Positions 24,132 through 36,600 of a DNA stretch of 64,000 nucleotides are shown piece by piece (within the stretch, counting starts at the first letter, position 1; each line of letters begins with the position of its first letter). The position numbers and the translations under genes are program-made. The DNA comes from Mesostigma viride (lineage: Eukaryota > Streptophyta > Mesostigmatophyceae > Mesostigmatales > Mesostigmataceae). The stretch covers positions 1,498,639-1,562,638 of the forward strand of contig RPFO01000312.1 in assembly GCA_009746045.1 (NCBI GenBank), read 5' to 3'. The notes beneath the pieces were generated by a model that was given only the letters and a program-made list of their open reading frames with translations, searched no databases and was not told the DNA's origin.

Positions 24132-27100
24132 ATGAAACGCCAAAGAGAGGACTCAGGCGGAGCTCCACCTCCGCGTGGCCGGCCATTGCCTCCAGGTGGA
24201 AGGTACGTTTCTTATTCTTACCAGACCTTCCAGGAAGTTGATTTTTGTTTTAGAGTGTTGCTTGCTTTAAAAACAGTATCGCTAACGCAGAAAATCCGCT
24301 GCAAATTGTCGAAATTCCGTTGTGCCGTCGTGCAATGTGTGCGCCTCGTACGTTGCAGGCCCGGAGATGCAGGGGAAGCTCACGGTGGCGGAGCATCACG
24401 CCTGACAACGGATGATGCCTTAGGATATCTCCGAGAAGTGAAAGAGAGGTTCAAAGATCAAAAGAATGTTTACTATACATTCCTAGATATCATGAAGGAC
24501 TTCAAGTCCGCCAGGTAACGCCTACAAACTTGTCGTCGCTTGATTTTTCGCCCGTTTTATGTCGTAAGCGGCCAGCTTTCAGGGCTGCGTGAATGCAGAC
24601 AACTTCCAATTCCCTTCTCTGTCCTGCGCCCTTTTTCATGCGTTCTTCTCTGGTACCATTGCGCCCGTGCAGGATCGACACGTACGGCGTGATTGTGCGG
24701 GTGAAGGAGTTATTCTTCGGGCATTCCGACCTCATCATGGGCTTCAACACCTTCCTCCCGAAAGGGTACGAGATTGAGGTCCCACCACCAGAGACGACGC
24801 GAGAAACAGCCAAGCTGCCCAAGCAGCCGGTGGAGTTCGATCAAGCGATCAACTACGTGAACAAGATCAAGGTAATCGTGCTTTGGTGAATAATGGACAC
24901 TTAAAACAGCGAACGCCGTTCGTTTTTCTGCTTTCATGCCTCGGAAGAAACGTCTCTCGACGCAAGCCGTCTATCCATAGCTTTCACAGCCTGGCAAATC
25001 AACTTGCCAATGCACCTTCTCCCTTTCCCGGCCTCCCTTTGTGTCTCAGACACTACCGTTTTGTGACCAATTTTTTTTCTGACATGGACCGTGGGAGGCA
25101 ACTTGTTCCTATATCCAACACCGTGCATCTGCTCCTGTGTGACAAGGGAACCCGCCCCCAACTCGCTAGTATCTGCCCCCTACTCACTAGTATCTGCGCC
25201 CTACTGACTAGTATCTGCCCCCTACTCACTAGTATCTGCGCCCTACTCGCTAGTATCTGCCCCCTACTCACTAGTATCTGCGCCCTACTGACTAGTATCT
25301 GCCGCCTACTCGCTAGTATCTGCCCAGTCACATTTGACCTGCAGAATGCCACTGTGTACCCTCCTGAACAGTGCTGTTGCGGGGTTTGCTAGGCGGCGTG
25401 TCATGATGCGGCCTGCCAGTCATGCTTGGAGAGTGGGTCGAGGGTAGGCTGACAGCGAGCTGGCAGCTTGCCTCCCTGCCTCCTTGTTGGTTTGGGTAGT
25501 TTGGGTATGAACTTGGAATTGCGGATGGAAACTCATCAGGGGTGGTGCATTGCTGGTCTGGCATGGGCACAGCCGAGCTTGTTTGGTTACTATCTAGTTA
25601 CCGTTTTGGTCACCCTCGCCACTGGCATAAATAACATTAATTCCTAATAAAGCAGCAGTTACCCTACGCTTTTCGCTATCTCCGCGGGTAGCAGCAACAC
25701 AGCCGCCTTGCGCTGTTTAGCGCCCTCGCTGTTTTTCCTCACGTGGTCGGTTTCCCAGTCCGGCCATTTCTGGCGGCGGTAATCTGAAAGCCTTTTTGGA
25801 AACTGCCCTCTTAGCGTGTGGCTCGCTGGCTGGCAGGCCTGTGCTATTCTAAGGTGTCAGTTTTATCTTCCACTTTGTGCATGGGCGTTTGTGCATGGAC
25901 TTTGTGCATCGACAACTTACTGTCCCGCATGAGGGCGTGTACTCCTGTCCCATTCGCCTGTCCCACCACTGCCCACCTCCGTCATCGCGTTTTGTGCTGC
26001 GCTCAGTCATGTTTCTCCAGGCACGAGGGCGTTGGCGCATGTCTCCCCCGCCATCGTCTATGGCTGCCCATCTGACTTGTTGGGGTGCTCTTGTTGGGCT
26101 GCCCATCCCATTGCAGTCCCGCTTCTCCAAGGACGAGGGCGTGTACAAGGCATTCCTGGAGATCCTCAACCTCTACCGCAAGGGGCAGAAGACCATCAGC
26201 CAGGTGTACGAGGAGGTGGGTTGAGCAGCGTGGGTTTTCAGCCAGGTGTACGAGGAGGTTGGTAGAGCAGCGTGGGTTTTCCTTTGCTCCATGTCCAGTA
26301 GGGTTTATCCTTCACGTTCCAAAATCTTACTAGTTCGTCGTCAGTTTTTTTTTTCACTCGTCAGAGACTACCCTTTCCCTTGAAAGATCATCCGACCCCC
26401 TCGCCCCCCGCCCCCCCACCCCCCACCCCCGTGCTGCATTTGTTCTGTTGTACTCGCGCCCTCCGCCCAATCCCTCGATGCCAGGTGGCGGTCCTGTTCC
26501 AAGACCACAGCGACCTGCTCAAGGAGTTCTGCTACTTTTTGCCCGAATCAACCGCACCCGACAATCAGGAGGGTGGAGGTGCCGGCGGCCCCCGCCCGCC
26601 ACCCCCATCCTCCCACGACGCGCAAGCGATGATGCGTCGGGGCGAGCCGATGGGGAAGCCCCGAATGGTGCTGCCAAAGGTGAGCAGATCTTGTATTAGA
26701 ATTAAATTTATTAAATCTGAGCATGATCTGGCCAGATAGTTAGCCCCTCATGGTGCTGCCAAAAGTGAGCAGGTTTTTTTGTTAGTACTACTATTAATTT
26801 TGTAAATCTGAGCAGATATATCTGCTCAGTCAGCCCTGCACGGTGCTGCCAAGGATGCCCTTCTGGCCCCATTCATCCTATCCTTGTCCTCGCCATTGCC
26901 GTGTCTTTGTCTTTTTCCTTGTCCTCGCCCTCACTGTTGACTTTGTCTTTCCCTTATTGTTGCCCTGGCCCTTGTCTTTTCCCTTGTCCTTGCCCCCCCG
27001 CCCATGTCCCCGTCCTTGCCCTTGTCTTTTCCCTTGCCCTCGCCCTTGCCCGTGTCCTTGTCTTTTTCCTTGTCCCCGCCTCCTCCAGCAACCGCCCAAG

Positions 27101-28798
27101 CTGGACCGGCCCGCGGGCCCCATGGGCCTTCTCCCAGGGGGCAGCGAGGGGGACCTCCCCGGCCGCGTGCCCACCCACAAGCGCAAGGGCGTGCGCATGC
27201 GACCCGAGGACATGGCTCGGGGACCCGTGGGGGCGCCCAAGCCGTCCTCCATGGGGGGTGGGTACGAGGGAAGCGACGGGGGGGCACCGGGCGGCGGCGC
27301 CGCGGGGAGGGAAGGGTCGCAGCTGGCGGGTGACGGCGTCAAGAAGTTCCCGCGACGTGAGTGGTCTGTCTGTTTTCTTTGTGGATCTGTTGGTTTGTTG
27401 TGTTGGTCCAAAGACGGTGTCTCTCTTATGCTGGTAGTTACATGTGGGTGGTGTAAGCTGGTGGCTTGATGTTTAAGTTACACGTGGGTGATGTAAGCTG
27501 GTGGTTTGATCTGGTGGTCGAAGTGGGTGATGTAAGCTGGCGGTTTGATCTGGTGGTCGAAGTGGGTGGTGTAAGCTGGTGGTTTGATCTGGTGGTCGAA
27601 GTTGGTGGTGTAAGCTGGTGGCTTGATCTGGTGGTCGAAGTTGGTGGTTAAGTGCGTGGTTTGGTCTTTTTTGTGTGCCAGCCGTCGACATGGGCCGGGA
27701 GTTGTTTTTTATGTTTGCTGGCATGTGGCCTTCGATGTTCTTGCGTGCGTATTTCCATGTCCGCGTATTCCGGTGCGATGGAAATGCAAAACACACACGT
27801 ATACAAGTGTGCGCTGGTGTACCTGTGCTTGCGTGCCGTGTGCCAGCGGACAGCATGGGCCGCGAGGTGGCCTTTGATACGGCCCTATATGGATGGTATC
27901 GGGCCTGACAAGTTGCTGCTGTGTCTACTGCACTGGCTTGTTTGGTTGCCAGCGGGCAACATGGGCCGCGAGCTGGCCTTCTTCGACAAGGTGCGCACGC
28001 GCCTGCGGTCGGCAGAGGGCTACCAGGACTTTGTCAAGCTGCTGCACCTCTTCCACGCCGACGTGGTCACGCGCGCCGAGCTGTCCTCCCTGGTGGGTGG
28101 TGGGGATCGTGGCCGAGGTGGGGTTGTCAAGGGTACAAGTGCGTGCTATAGGGTGGCCGTGGTGGGGTTGTCAACGGTCGGCGTTCCTTAAAGTGGCCAT
28201 GGTAGGGTGCGTGAGGCCAGTTTTCCCCTCACGTGTGTTGTCCTCGCAGGGGCGTGGTAGAAGAGGGCACATGATCGTGGGAGGGGTGCGGGGTGGGGTT
28301 GTACGTTCTTACCACGTGGCTGTTTCCCTGAATCGGCCACCTGGGCTTGTTTCGGGTCGTTCAGTTTTATTCCCACGTGTGGCTGCTATTCACAGAATGT
28401 ACGACGTGCTCGGCCGCTCGGCCCCCGTTGTATCCCGCTCTTTTGGCCCCACAACTTTTGGGGTGCAATTTTGGAGCTTTTGATCCCACAGACCCCCGCC
28501 CTCAAAGCACCTAGTACAAGCACTACCCCTCATGCCACCTGGTGTGTGTCTGCGCGCGTGTCTGTGCGCATGTCTGACGTCTGTGCGTGTGTCTTTTATG
28601 CATATGCCTGTGAGCGTGTCGGCGCATGTGCGGGCGTGGGTGGTGACGGCCGCCAGATGTTCGACGTTCTTGGCCGCTTCCCCGACCTGATGACCGGGTT
28701 CCAGGACTTCCTGGCGCGCTGCGAGGCGTGCGGTAAGTGCGGGTCTGTAGCTTTCATTGTTACTACTACTGCTACTACTACTACTACTACTACTACTG

Positions 28799-28854
<56 letters not shown>

Positions 28855-28855
28855 G

Positions 28856-28887
<32 letters not shown>

Positions 28888-29324
28888 GCTACTACTACTA
28901 CTACTACTAGTACTACTACTACTACTACTGCTACTGCTACTGCTACTGCTACTGCTACTACTACTACTACTAATACTACTACTGCTACTACTACTACTAC
29001 TACTACTAGTACTACTAATACTACTACTGCTACTGCTACTGCTACTATCTTTATTACGACCAGATAAATGCGTTCTGGTGCGCTGTGAGGCGTGACGGGA
29101 AGTGCGGGACTACAACTCTTATTATTGCTACTACTATCCATGGCGCGAGTAGGCGTACTAGCTTGGTGCGCCATGAGGCCTGCGGTAAGGGCTCAACTAG
29201 CACCAGAGACAAGTGTCACAAATTCATGCATGGCACGAGGGGTTGGCGTCCAGTCGGGTCAATGGACATGGCACATGAGGGCAGTTGAAGGACTTGGGGC
29301 GGGTGCATATATGGCTCTTGGGGG

Positions 29325-29358
<34 letters not shown>

Positions 29359-30618
29359 CGGCATGGTATATTAATGGATATATGAAGGTACATATATATT
29401 CATGGAGAATGATTAATTACGGAATGGTACATATATATTCTAATAGCTAGCACAGATACTAGGTAGCGTTGTGGCGAGAACATGCAGTATGTAAGGCCAT
29501 GCCGCATGTGTGGAACATCGTGCAGTAGGGCCTAGCGCGGGGCACTGGGAAGGAGGAAGGGCACTGGAAAGGAGAGGGTTCGTGAACCTGGCAGGGTCGT
29601 ATGCGCCCACCTATGGACGTTTGGGCCGATTAGTATCCCAGGGTGGCTTCAACTCCCATGAACGACCAAGTGACTGGGATTTTGGAACGTGACCCCTTCT
29701 TTTGGTGGAGGGGAGGGCTTGCGTCCGAGATGCAAGGGCCCCGCAACCCCGTCCTTGCCACCAGCACCTCATCATTGATCACCTCACCACGGCAACTTGG
29801 TAGATTACAGACAGGCAAAGCTCTGTATACATAGCTGTATGTATACAAATCTCTGTATGCAGACCAGTAACGATCTGTTCCACCCCATCACCTGATGACC
29901 TTTCACCCCTGGCCCCGTGGCCACCCCATCACCCCCCCTTTGGCCCTTCCCCCCAAACCCCCTGGTGCAGAGTTTGAGGGCGCGGACGCCGTCATGCGCG
30001 CGCGGGAGGCCCGGCTGGCCTCCTCCGCTGACATCAGCGGGCGCGAGGGCGGGAGCATGCAGGGCAACACGCCCGCAGCTCCGCCTCCCGCGGCACGGCC
30101 CCGCCCAAGTGGTGTGTCGGGCTTCCAGAGCGGCCAGCACCACCCCACGGACAGCTTGTACCGGCTGCCTGTCTCGGAGCTGGACTTATCGAATTCAGAG
30201 CGATGCACGCCCAGCTACCGCCTCCTGCCCAAGCATGTGCGTGGGGATACCACTCTCCCCCCCCCTCTCCTCCTCCTCCTCCTCCTCCTCCTCCTCCTCC
30301 TCCTCCTCCTCCTCCGCCGCCGCCGCCTCCTCCTCCGCCGCCGCCGCCTCCGCCTCCGCCTCCCCCTCCCCCTCCCCTCCCCCTCCCCCTCCCCTCCCCC
30401 CCTCCCCCTCCCCTCCCCCTCCCTCCCCCTCCCTCCCCTCCCCCTCCCCCTCCCCTCCCCTCCCCTCCCCTCCCACTCCCTCCCCTCCCCCCCCTCCGCC
30501 CCCCCCCCTCCCCCTCCCCCTTCCTCCTCCCACTCCCACTCCCACTCCCACTCCCACTCCTCCTCCTCCTCCTCCTCCTCCTCCTCCTCCTCCTCCTCCT
30601 CCTCCTCCTCCTCCTCCT

Positions 30619-30653
<35 letters not shown>

Positions 30654-33600
30654 TCCCCTCCCCTCCCCCTCCCCCTCCCCTCCCCCTCCCCTCCCCTCCC
30701 CCTCCCCCCTCCCCCTCCCCCTCCCCCTCCCCCTCCCCCCTCCCTCCCCTCCCCCTCCCCTCCCCCTCCCCCTCCCCCCCCCCCCCTCCCCTCCCCTCCC
30801 CCCTTCCTCCTCCCACTCCCACTCCCACTCCTCCTCCTCCTCCTCCTCCTCCTCCTCCTCCTCCTCCTCCTCCTCCTCCTCCTCCTCCTCCTCCTCCTCC
30901 TCCTCCTCCTCCTCCTCCTCCTCCTCCTCCTCCTCCTCCTCCTCCTCCTCCTCCTCCTCCTCCTCCTCCTCCTCCTCCTCCTCCTCCTCCTCCTCCTCCT
31001 CCTCCTCCTCCTCCTCCTCCTCCTTTTTCTTTTTGCACTCATTATGTGTGGATGCCCACGCAGTGCCCTCGTGTGGATGCGCGTGCCCGCAGTGCCCGTG
31101 TGGAGAATGCAGCGGTTTCCCCCAACCCCACCTTTTGTTCCTTCCGTTACGGCTTCTGTATGATCTTTTTGGTGCCCTGCATGTGCATTCATGTGCTGGC
31201 AGGCAGTATGTGTACAGCAGGTGCATGCTGTAGTACGTGCACAGTGATTCTCGTAAGAGCAATATCTCTAACCCTGCCCCTTGTTCCTTTTCTCATGCTC
31301 TCTTTTAGCCATGAAGCTTCTTATGCGTTCCCCATTCTCCCCTTAAACACGTCTCTCATGCTCTCCTTACCTCGTTTCTCATGCATGCATGCAACCCCGC
31401 CCCTTGTTCCTTTTCTCATGTTCTCCTTCAGCCATGAAGGTTCTTATGCGTTCCCCATGCTCCCCTTAAACACGCTCTCTCATGCTCTTCTTACCTCATT
31501 TCTCGTGCATGCATGTGTGGGTGCGTGCGCAAGCAGTACCCGCGCGGCAAGTGCAGCGGCCGCACGCCCATGATCGGGTCGTTGCTTAACGACCAGTGGG
31601 TGTCGGTGACGTCGGGCAGTGAGGACTACTCGTTTAAGAACATGCGCAAGAACCAGTACGAAGAGAGCCTGTTCCGATGCGAGGACGACCGGTGGGTTGT
31701 AGAGTGCGCTGTAGTACAGTATCATGTGAGGTGGTGAAGTGACCAGAATGTGTGCAAGAACCAGTAAGAGGAGTGCCTGTAGGCAAGGATGCTTTTCTGT
31801 ATGCTTATTTATATGGCAAGTTGCATGTCAGCATGTCCACATTATTCAACCCCTCATTCTTATCCGCCGATCTGTGCCTGAAGGTCGCATCCCCCCACGT
31901 ATTGGTTGTTAGCTGGACGCGGTGATTGAGTTCAACATGTCTTTATGTAGTTCTTGTTATTCCATGCCATGTCCTTACGTGCATGTCTGTGCATTGTTGT
32001 TAGCTGGACATGGTGATTGAGTTTAATGAGTTCAGCATGTCTTTATGTAATCATCCGTATTCCATGCCATGCCTTTATGTAATCATCCGTATTCCAAGCC
32101 ATGCCTTCATGTAATCATCCGTATTCCAAGCCATGCCTTTATGTAATCATCCGTATTCCAAGCCATGCCTTTATGTGCCTCTGTGTGTGTTCCCTTCACT
32201 CCAGCTTTGAGCTGGACATGGTGATCGAGTCGAACATGTCCACCCTCGCGGTGATGACGCGGCTCAATGAGCGGCTATGCGGGCTGGCAGCAGAGGAACG
32301 CGCCGCGCTGGACCTGCACACCGAGATGTCGCGTGAGTGAAGGGGGCATCGCCAGTAGCAGCGTGCAGCGGTTGTAAACAGTGTACAGGATCCCCGCGAA
32401 CTTATGCGTGTGGTGGTCGCGTCACTGATACGTTGATTTGGTTTGTGTGTGGGCAGAATGGCCCCCGTCCCCCCCCCCCCCCTTTTCTCGTGTCTACAAA
32501 CCTTTTGACCCTTGATGCACATGTAATGTTTTTTTTGTGCATGGGTATGCACCCTCAGTACTGAAATTCTTTTTTGGACAGATCATTTTTCAGCCCCCTG
32601 CGATCATTCCGCCACGGGTTTATATCGTTCATGCACCTGTGCAATCCATGATCCAGGCATCATTATCTATGCTTTTATCACCTGTCTTACTACATGATCC
32701 AGGCATCGTTATCTATGCTTGTATCACCTGTCTTACTACATGATCCAGGCATCCTTATCTATGCTTTTATCACCTGTCTTACTACATGATCTAGGCATCC
32801 TTATCTATGCTTTTATCACCTGTCTTACTACATGATCCAGGCATCATTATCTATGCTTTTATCACCTGTCTTACTACATGATCTATGCATCGTTATCTAT
32901 GCTTTTATCACCTGTCTTACTACATGATCCAGGCATCATTATCTATGCTTTTATCACCTGTCTTACTACATGATCTATGCATCGTTATCTATGCTTTTAT
33001 CACCTGTCTTACTACATGATCCAGGCATCGTTATCTATGCTTTTATCACCTGTCTTACTACATGATCCAGGCATCATTATCTATGCTTGTATCACCTGTC
33101 TTACTACATGATCCAGGCATCATTATCTATGCTTTTATCACCTGTCTTACTACATGATCCAGGCATCGTTATCTATGCTTTTATCACCTGTCTTACTACA
33201 TGATCTATGCATCCTTATCTATGCTTTTATCACCTGTCTTACTACATGATCCAGGCATCGTTATCTATGCTTTTATCACCTGTCTTACTACATGATCCAG
33301 GCATCATTATCTATGCTTTTATCACCTGTCTTACTACATGATCCAGGCATCATTATCTATGCTTGTATCACCTGTCTTACTACATGATCCAGGCATCCTT
33401 ATCTATGCTTTTATCACCTGTCTTACTACATGATCCAGGCATCCTTATCTATGCTTTTATCACCTGTCTTACTACATGATCCAGGCATCCTTATCTATGC
33501 TTTTATCACCTGTCTTACTACATGATCTATGCATCCTTATCTATGCTTTTATCACCTGTCTTACTACATGATCCAGGCATCGTTATCTATGCTTTTATCA

Positions 33601-36600
33601 CCTGTCTTACTACATGATCCAGGCATCGTTATCTATGCTTTTATCACCTGTCTTACTACATGATCCAGGCATCATTATCTATGCTTTTATCACCTGTCTT
33701 ACTACATGATCCAGGCATCCTTATCTATGCTTTTATCACCTGTCTTACTACATGATCCAGGCATCGTTATCTATGCTTTTATCACCTGTCTTACTACATG
33801 ATCCAGGCATCGTTATCTATGCTTTTATCACCTGTCTTACTACATGATCCAGGCATCCTTATCTATGCTTTTATCACCTGTCTTACTACATGATCCAGGC
33901 ATCATTATCTATGCTTTTATCACCTGTGCAATCCATGATCCAGGCATCCTTATCTATGCTTGTATCACCTGTCTTACTACATGATCCAGGCATCGTTATC
34001 TATGCTTGTATCACCTGTCTTACTACATGATCCAGGCATCGTTATCTATGCTTTTATCACCTGTCTTACTACATGATCCAGGCATCATTATCTATGCTTT
34101 TATCACCTGTCTTACTACATGATCTATGCATCCTTATCTATGCTTTTATCACCTGTCTTACTACGCATCCTATCCGAGTCAGTTTCCTTGGTTGTATTAT
34201 CCTCATTCCTCGACACAGCCTTTATCCGTCTGTGTTTCATGCTGATTCTGTGATCATGTGCCACCGATCGGCGCCTCCCAGGCATCTGCGTATCCGATCC
34301 GTCGAACTTCATCGCGTCTGTGTACCTCACAGTTTTAATGTTCTGGGGGCAGCGCTGCCATCCGCCCGTGCTTATTGTCCCACTGACGCGTTTACGCGAT
34401 GCATGCAACTATTGTGCCGCCGGCAGCCATCCACCTGCGGTGCGTGGAGCGCATCTACGGCGACCATGGCCCCTCCATTGTGGAGCTGCTGCAGAAGAAC
34501 CCGGGCGTGGCCATCCCCGTGATCATGGCGCGGCTGAAGCAGAAGGACGAGGAGTGGCGCGCCGTGCGCACGGAGATGAACAAGGTGGGGGGCGTGGGCG
34601 GTGTCCGCTGTGATGTGAATAAATGCGGGGCTGGGGGGTGATACTAGTATTGAGTCGTGTGGACGATGTGGCGCGCCGTGCAGCAGGAGATGAACACGGG
34701 TGGGGGGCGAGGGAGGGCCGTGTCTCTTGTGATGTGCATGGATGCGGGATTATGGGTTGATACTAGTATTGAGTCGTGTGGACGATATTGCCTGCTGTGA
34801 GGCAGGAGATGTACACTGTGGGCGGGGGGAGGGCTCGTGTGATCGGGTTCCTGTATTTGGGGTGAGGATGGGTGCCGGCGATCCGAACGTAGATGTTGTC
34901 CCAAGGGTGCATGGGTGGCTGGTGGCACGGCGTTCCATCGCGGAAATACTTGTAGTGAGTTGTGGCTTGTGAGCGGGATGAGCGGGCGCGGGATGAGCGG
35001 GCGCTGTGCTGGAAATATGGGGCGCCGTACTCGGCGTTATTTGAGAGGCTTCGGCCACGAACTGCTGTCATCCGGTCACCGTTGTCGCCTCCAAGGTTGG
35101 CTTCTTATGAGGTTGGCCACATCTTGGGCCCCCTGGCCTGCTTGGTCATCCTTTCGCGGGACGAATCGCGGTCAGCCTATCGCGGGAACCGATGGTGATG
35201 ATCATCTCTAGAGGCTTTCGTATGGGTGTCACGCCCTTGCCCGCAGGTCTGGTGCGGTGACGCGTGTGCTTGCTGTTGGTCACTCTATCCTTGCTTTTGA
35301 TTACTCTCCTCGGGTCCGTTGACGCGCTTGGTCGCTGTATCGGCCGCGGTATCTTGTGTGTGTGTGTGTGTGTGTGTGTCTGTGTGTGTGTGTGCTCTTG
35401 CCCGCAGGTGTGGCGCGATGTGTACGCCAAGAACTACTACAAGAGCCTGGACCACCGCAGCTTCTACTTCAAGCAGGTCGACAAGAAGAACCTGAGCGCG
35501 AGGGGTAAGCGCCCCCCTTCAATGACACTTATAATAGATGTACGTACGTTTCTATATGGATCCAGACTGCCGTACTGAAGCTGGTCGACAAGAAGAGCCT
35601 CAGCGGGAGGGGTAAGCCAACTATCTACTCAGAGCTCATAGTACTGTGTTCATGGCTCCAGCCTGTTCAACCGTATTCCCCGCAGGTGGCCGCTCTCACA
35701 TTGCCTGGGCCGGCACGAGACATTTTAATACAGACCGTGTCTATTCTACAGGCAGTATTTACTATCCTACAGGCAGTATTTACTATTCTACAGGCAGCAG
35801 GCAGTTGTCTCGCTCAATTCAGGTTGTTGTTGGTACACGACCGCCCTCTGTCAATGTGCCCCAGTGCCCACTCTTTCCCGGTGCCCACTCTGTCCTCCGT
35901 CACCTACCATGCCACCCGCTCTGACCTTTCTTTCCTCGTCCCTTCCCTTATGTCAGCTCCCCATTTCCCCCCCCCCCCTCCCTGCCTCCCCGATGCACCC
36001 TGGGGTGGGCCCCCCTCCTCCCACATCCCTTCCCCACACCCTTGCACTCTCAGACCCTCACCCTAAACCCCAAACCCAAACCTCTAAATCCCAAAGCCTA
36101 AACCCCCAAACCCAAACCCTACACCTCAAACCCCAAACCCTATCGCTCACCCCCGGGCCCAAACCCCACATTCTTTCCCCACCCCCCCACCGCAGGCCTG
36201 GTGAGCGAAATCAAGGAGGTGAGCGAGAAGCGCAAGCAGGCCGAGGAGGACAGCATCCTCGCCTGCTCTGTAGCGGCGTTTGGTCCCCGCGGCGCAGGGC
36301 GCCCGCTCACCTCGCTCTCCGCGGACCTGGCGTTTGACTTGCGCGACGACTCCGTTCATGAGGACGTGTACCGCATCCTCAAGTTTGCGGCGCGGGAGAT
36401 GCTGTCAACCGACACGGCGGCGCGTGTGATGGCCTTCTGGACGGGCTTTGTGGAGAGGTTCCTCGGCCTGCCGCCGCGCACGCGCGAGGCGGAGGGGGAG
36501 GAGGAGGCGGTCGCCGCCAGCACGGGCAAGGTGGCACACGCGGTGGGTGATGGGTTATTTTATTCGATGGCGAGATGTTTAGGTTAGCACGGGCAATTTG

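Noticed and set aside
26197-26280. Second 42-bp copy as an alternative longer exon 4
   Set aside because: Reading through the first donor meets an in-frame TGA two codons later, so only the first donor gives a protein.
29895-31573. Long Pro/Ser/Leu and Gly/Glu/Arg open frames on both strands
   Set aside because: They cover a pyrimidine-only intron tract plus the real SIN3 exon 9; being open in six frames is expected from composition.
32649-34165. Possible CRISPR array
   Set aside because: The repeats are contiguous without spacers and lie in a eukaryotic intron; it is a minisatellite. The same holds for 45650-46682.
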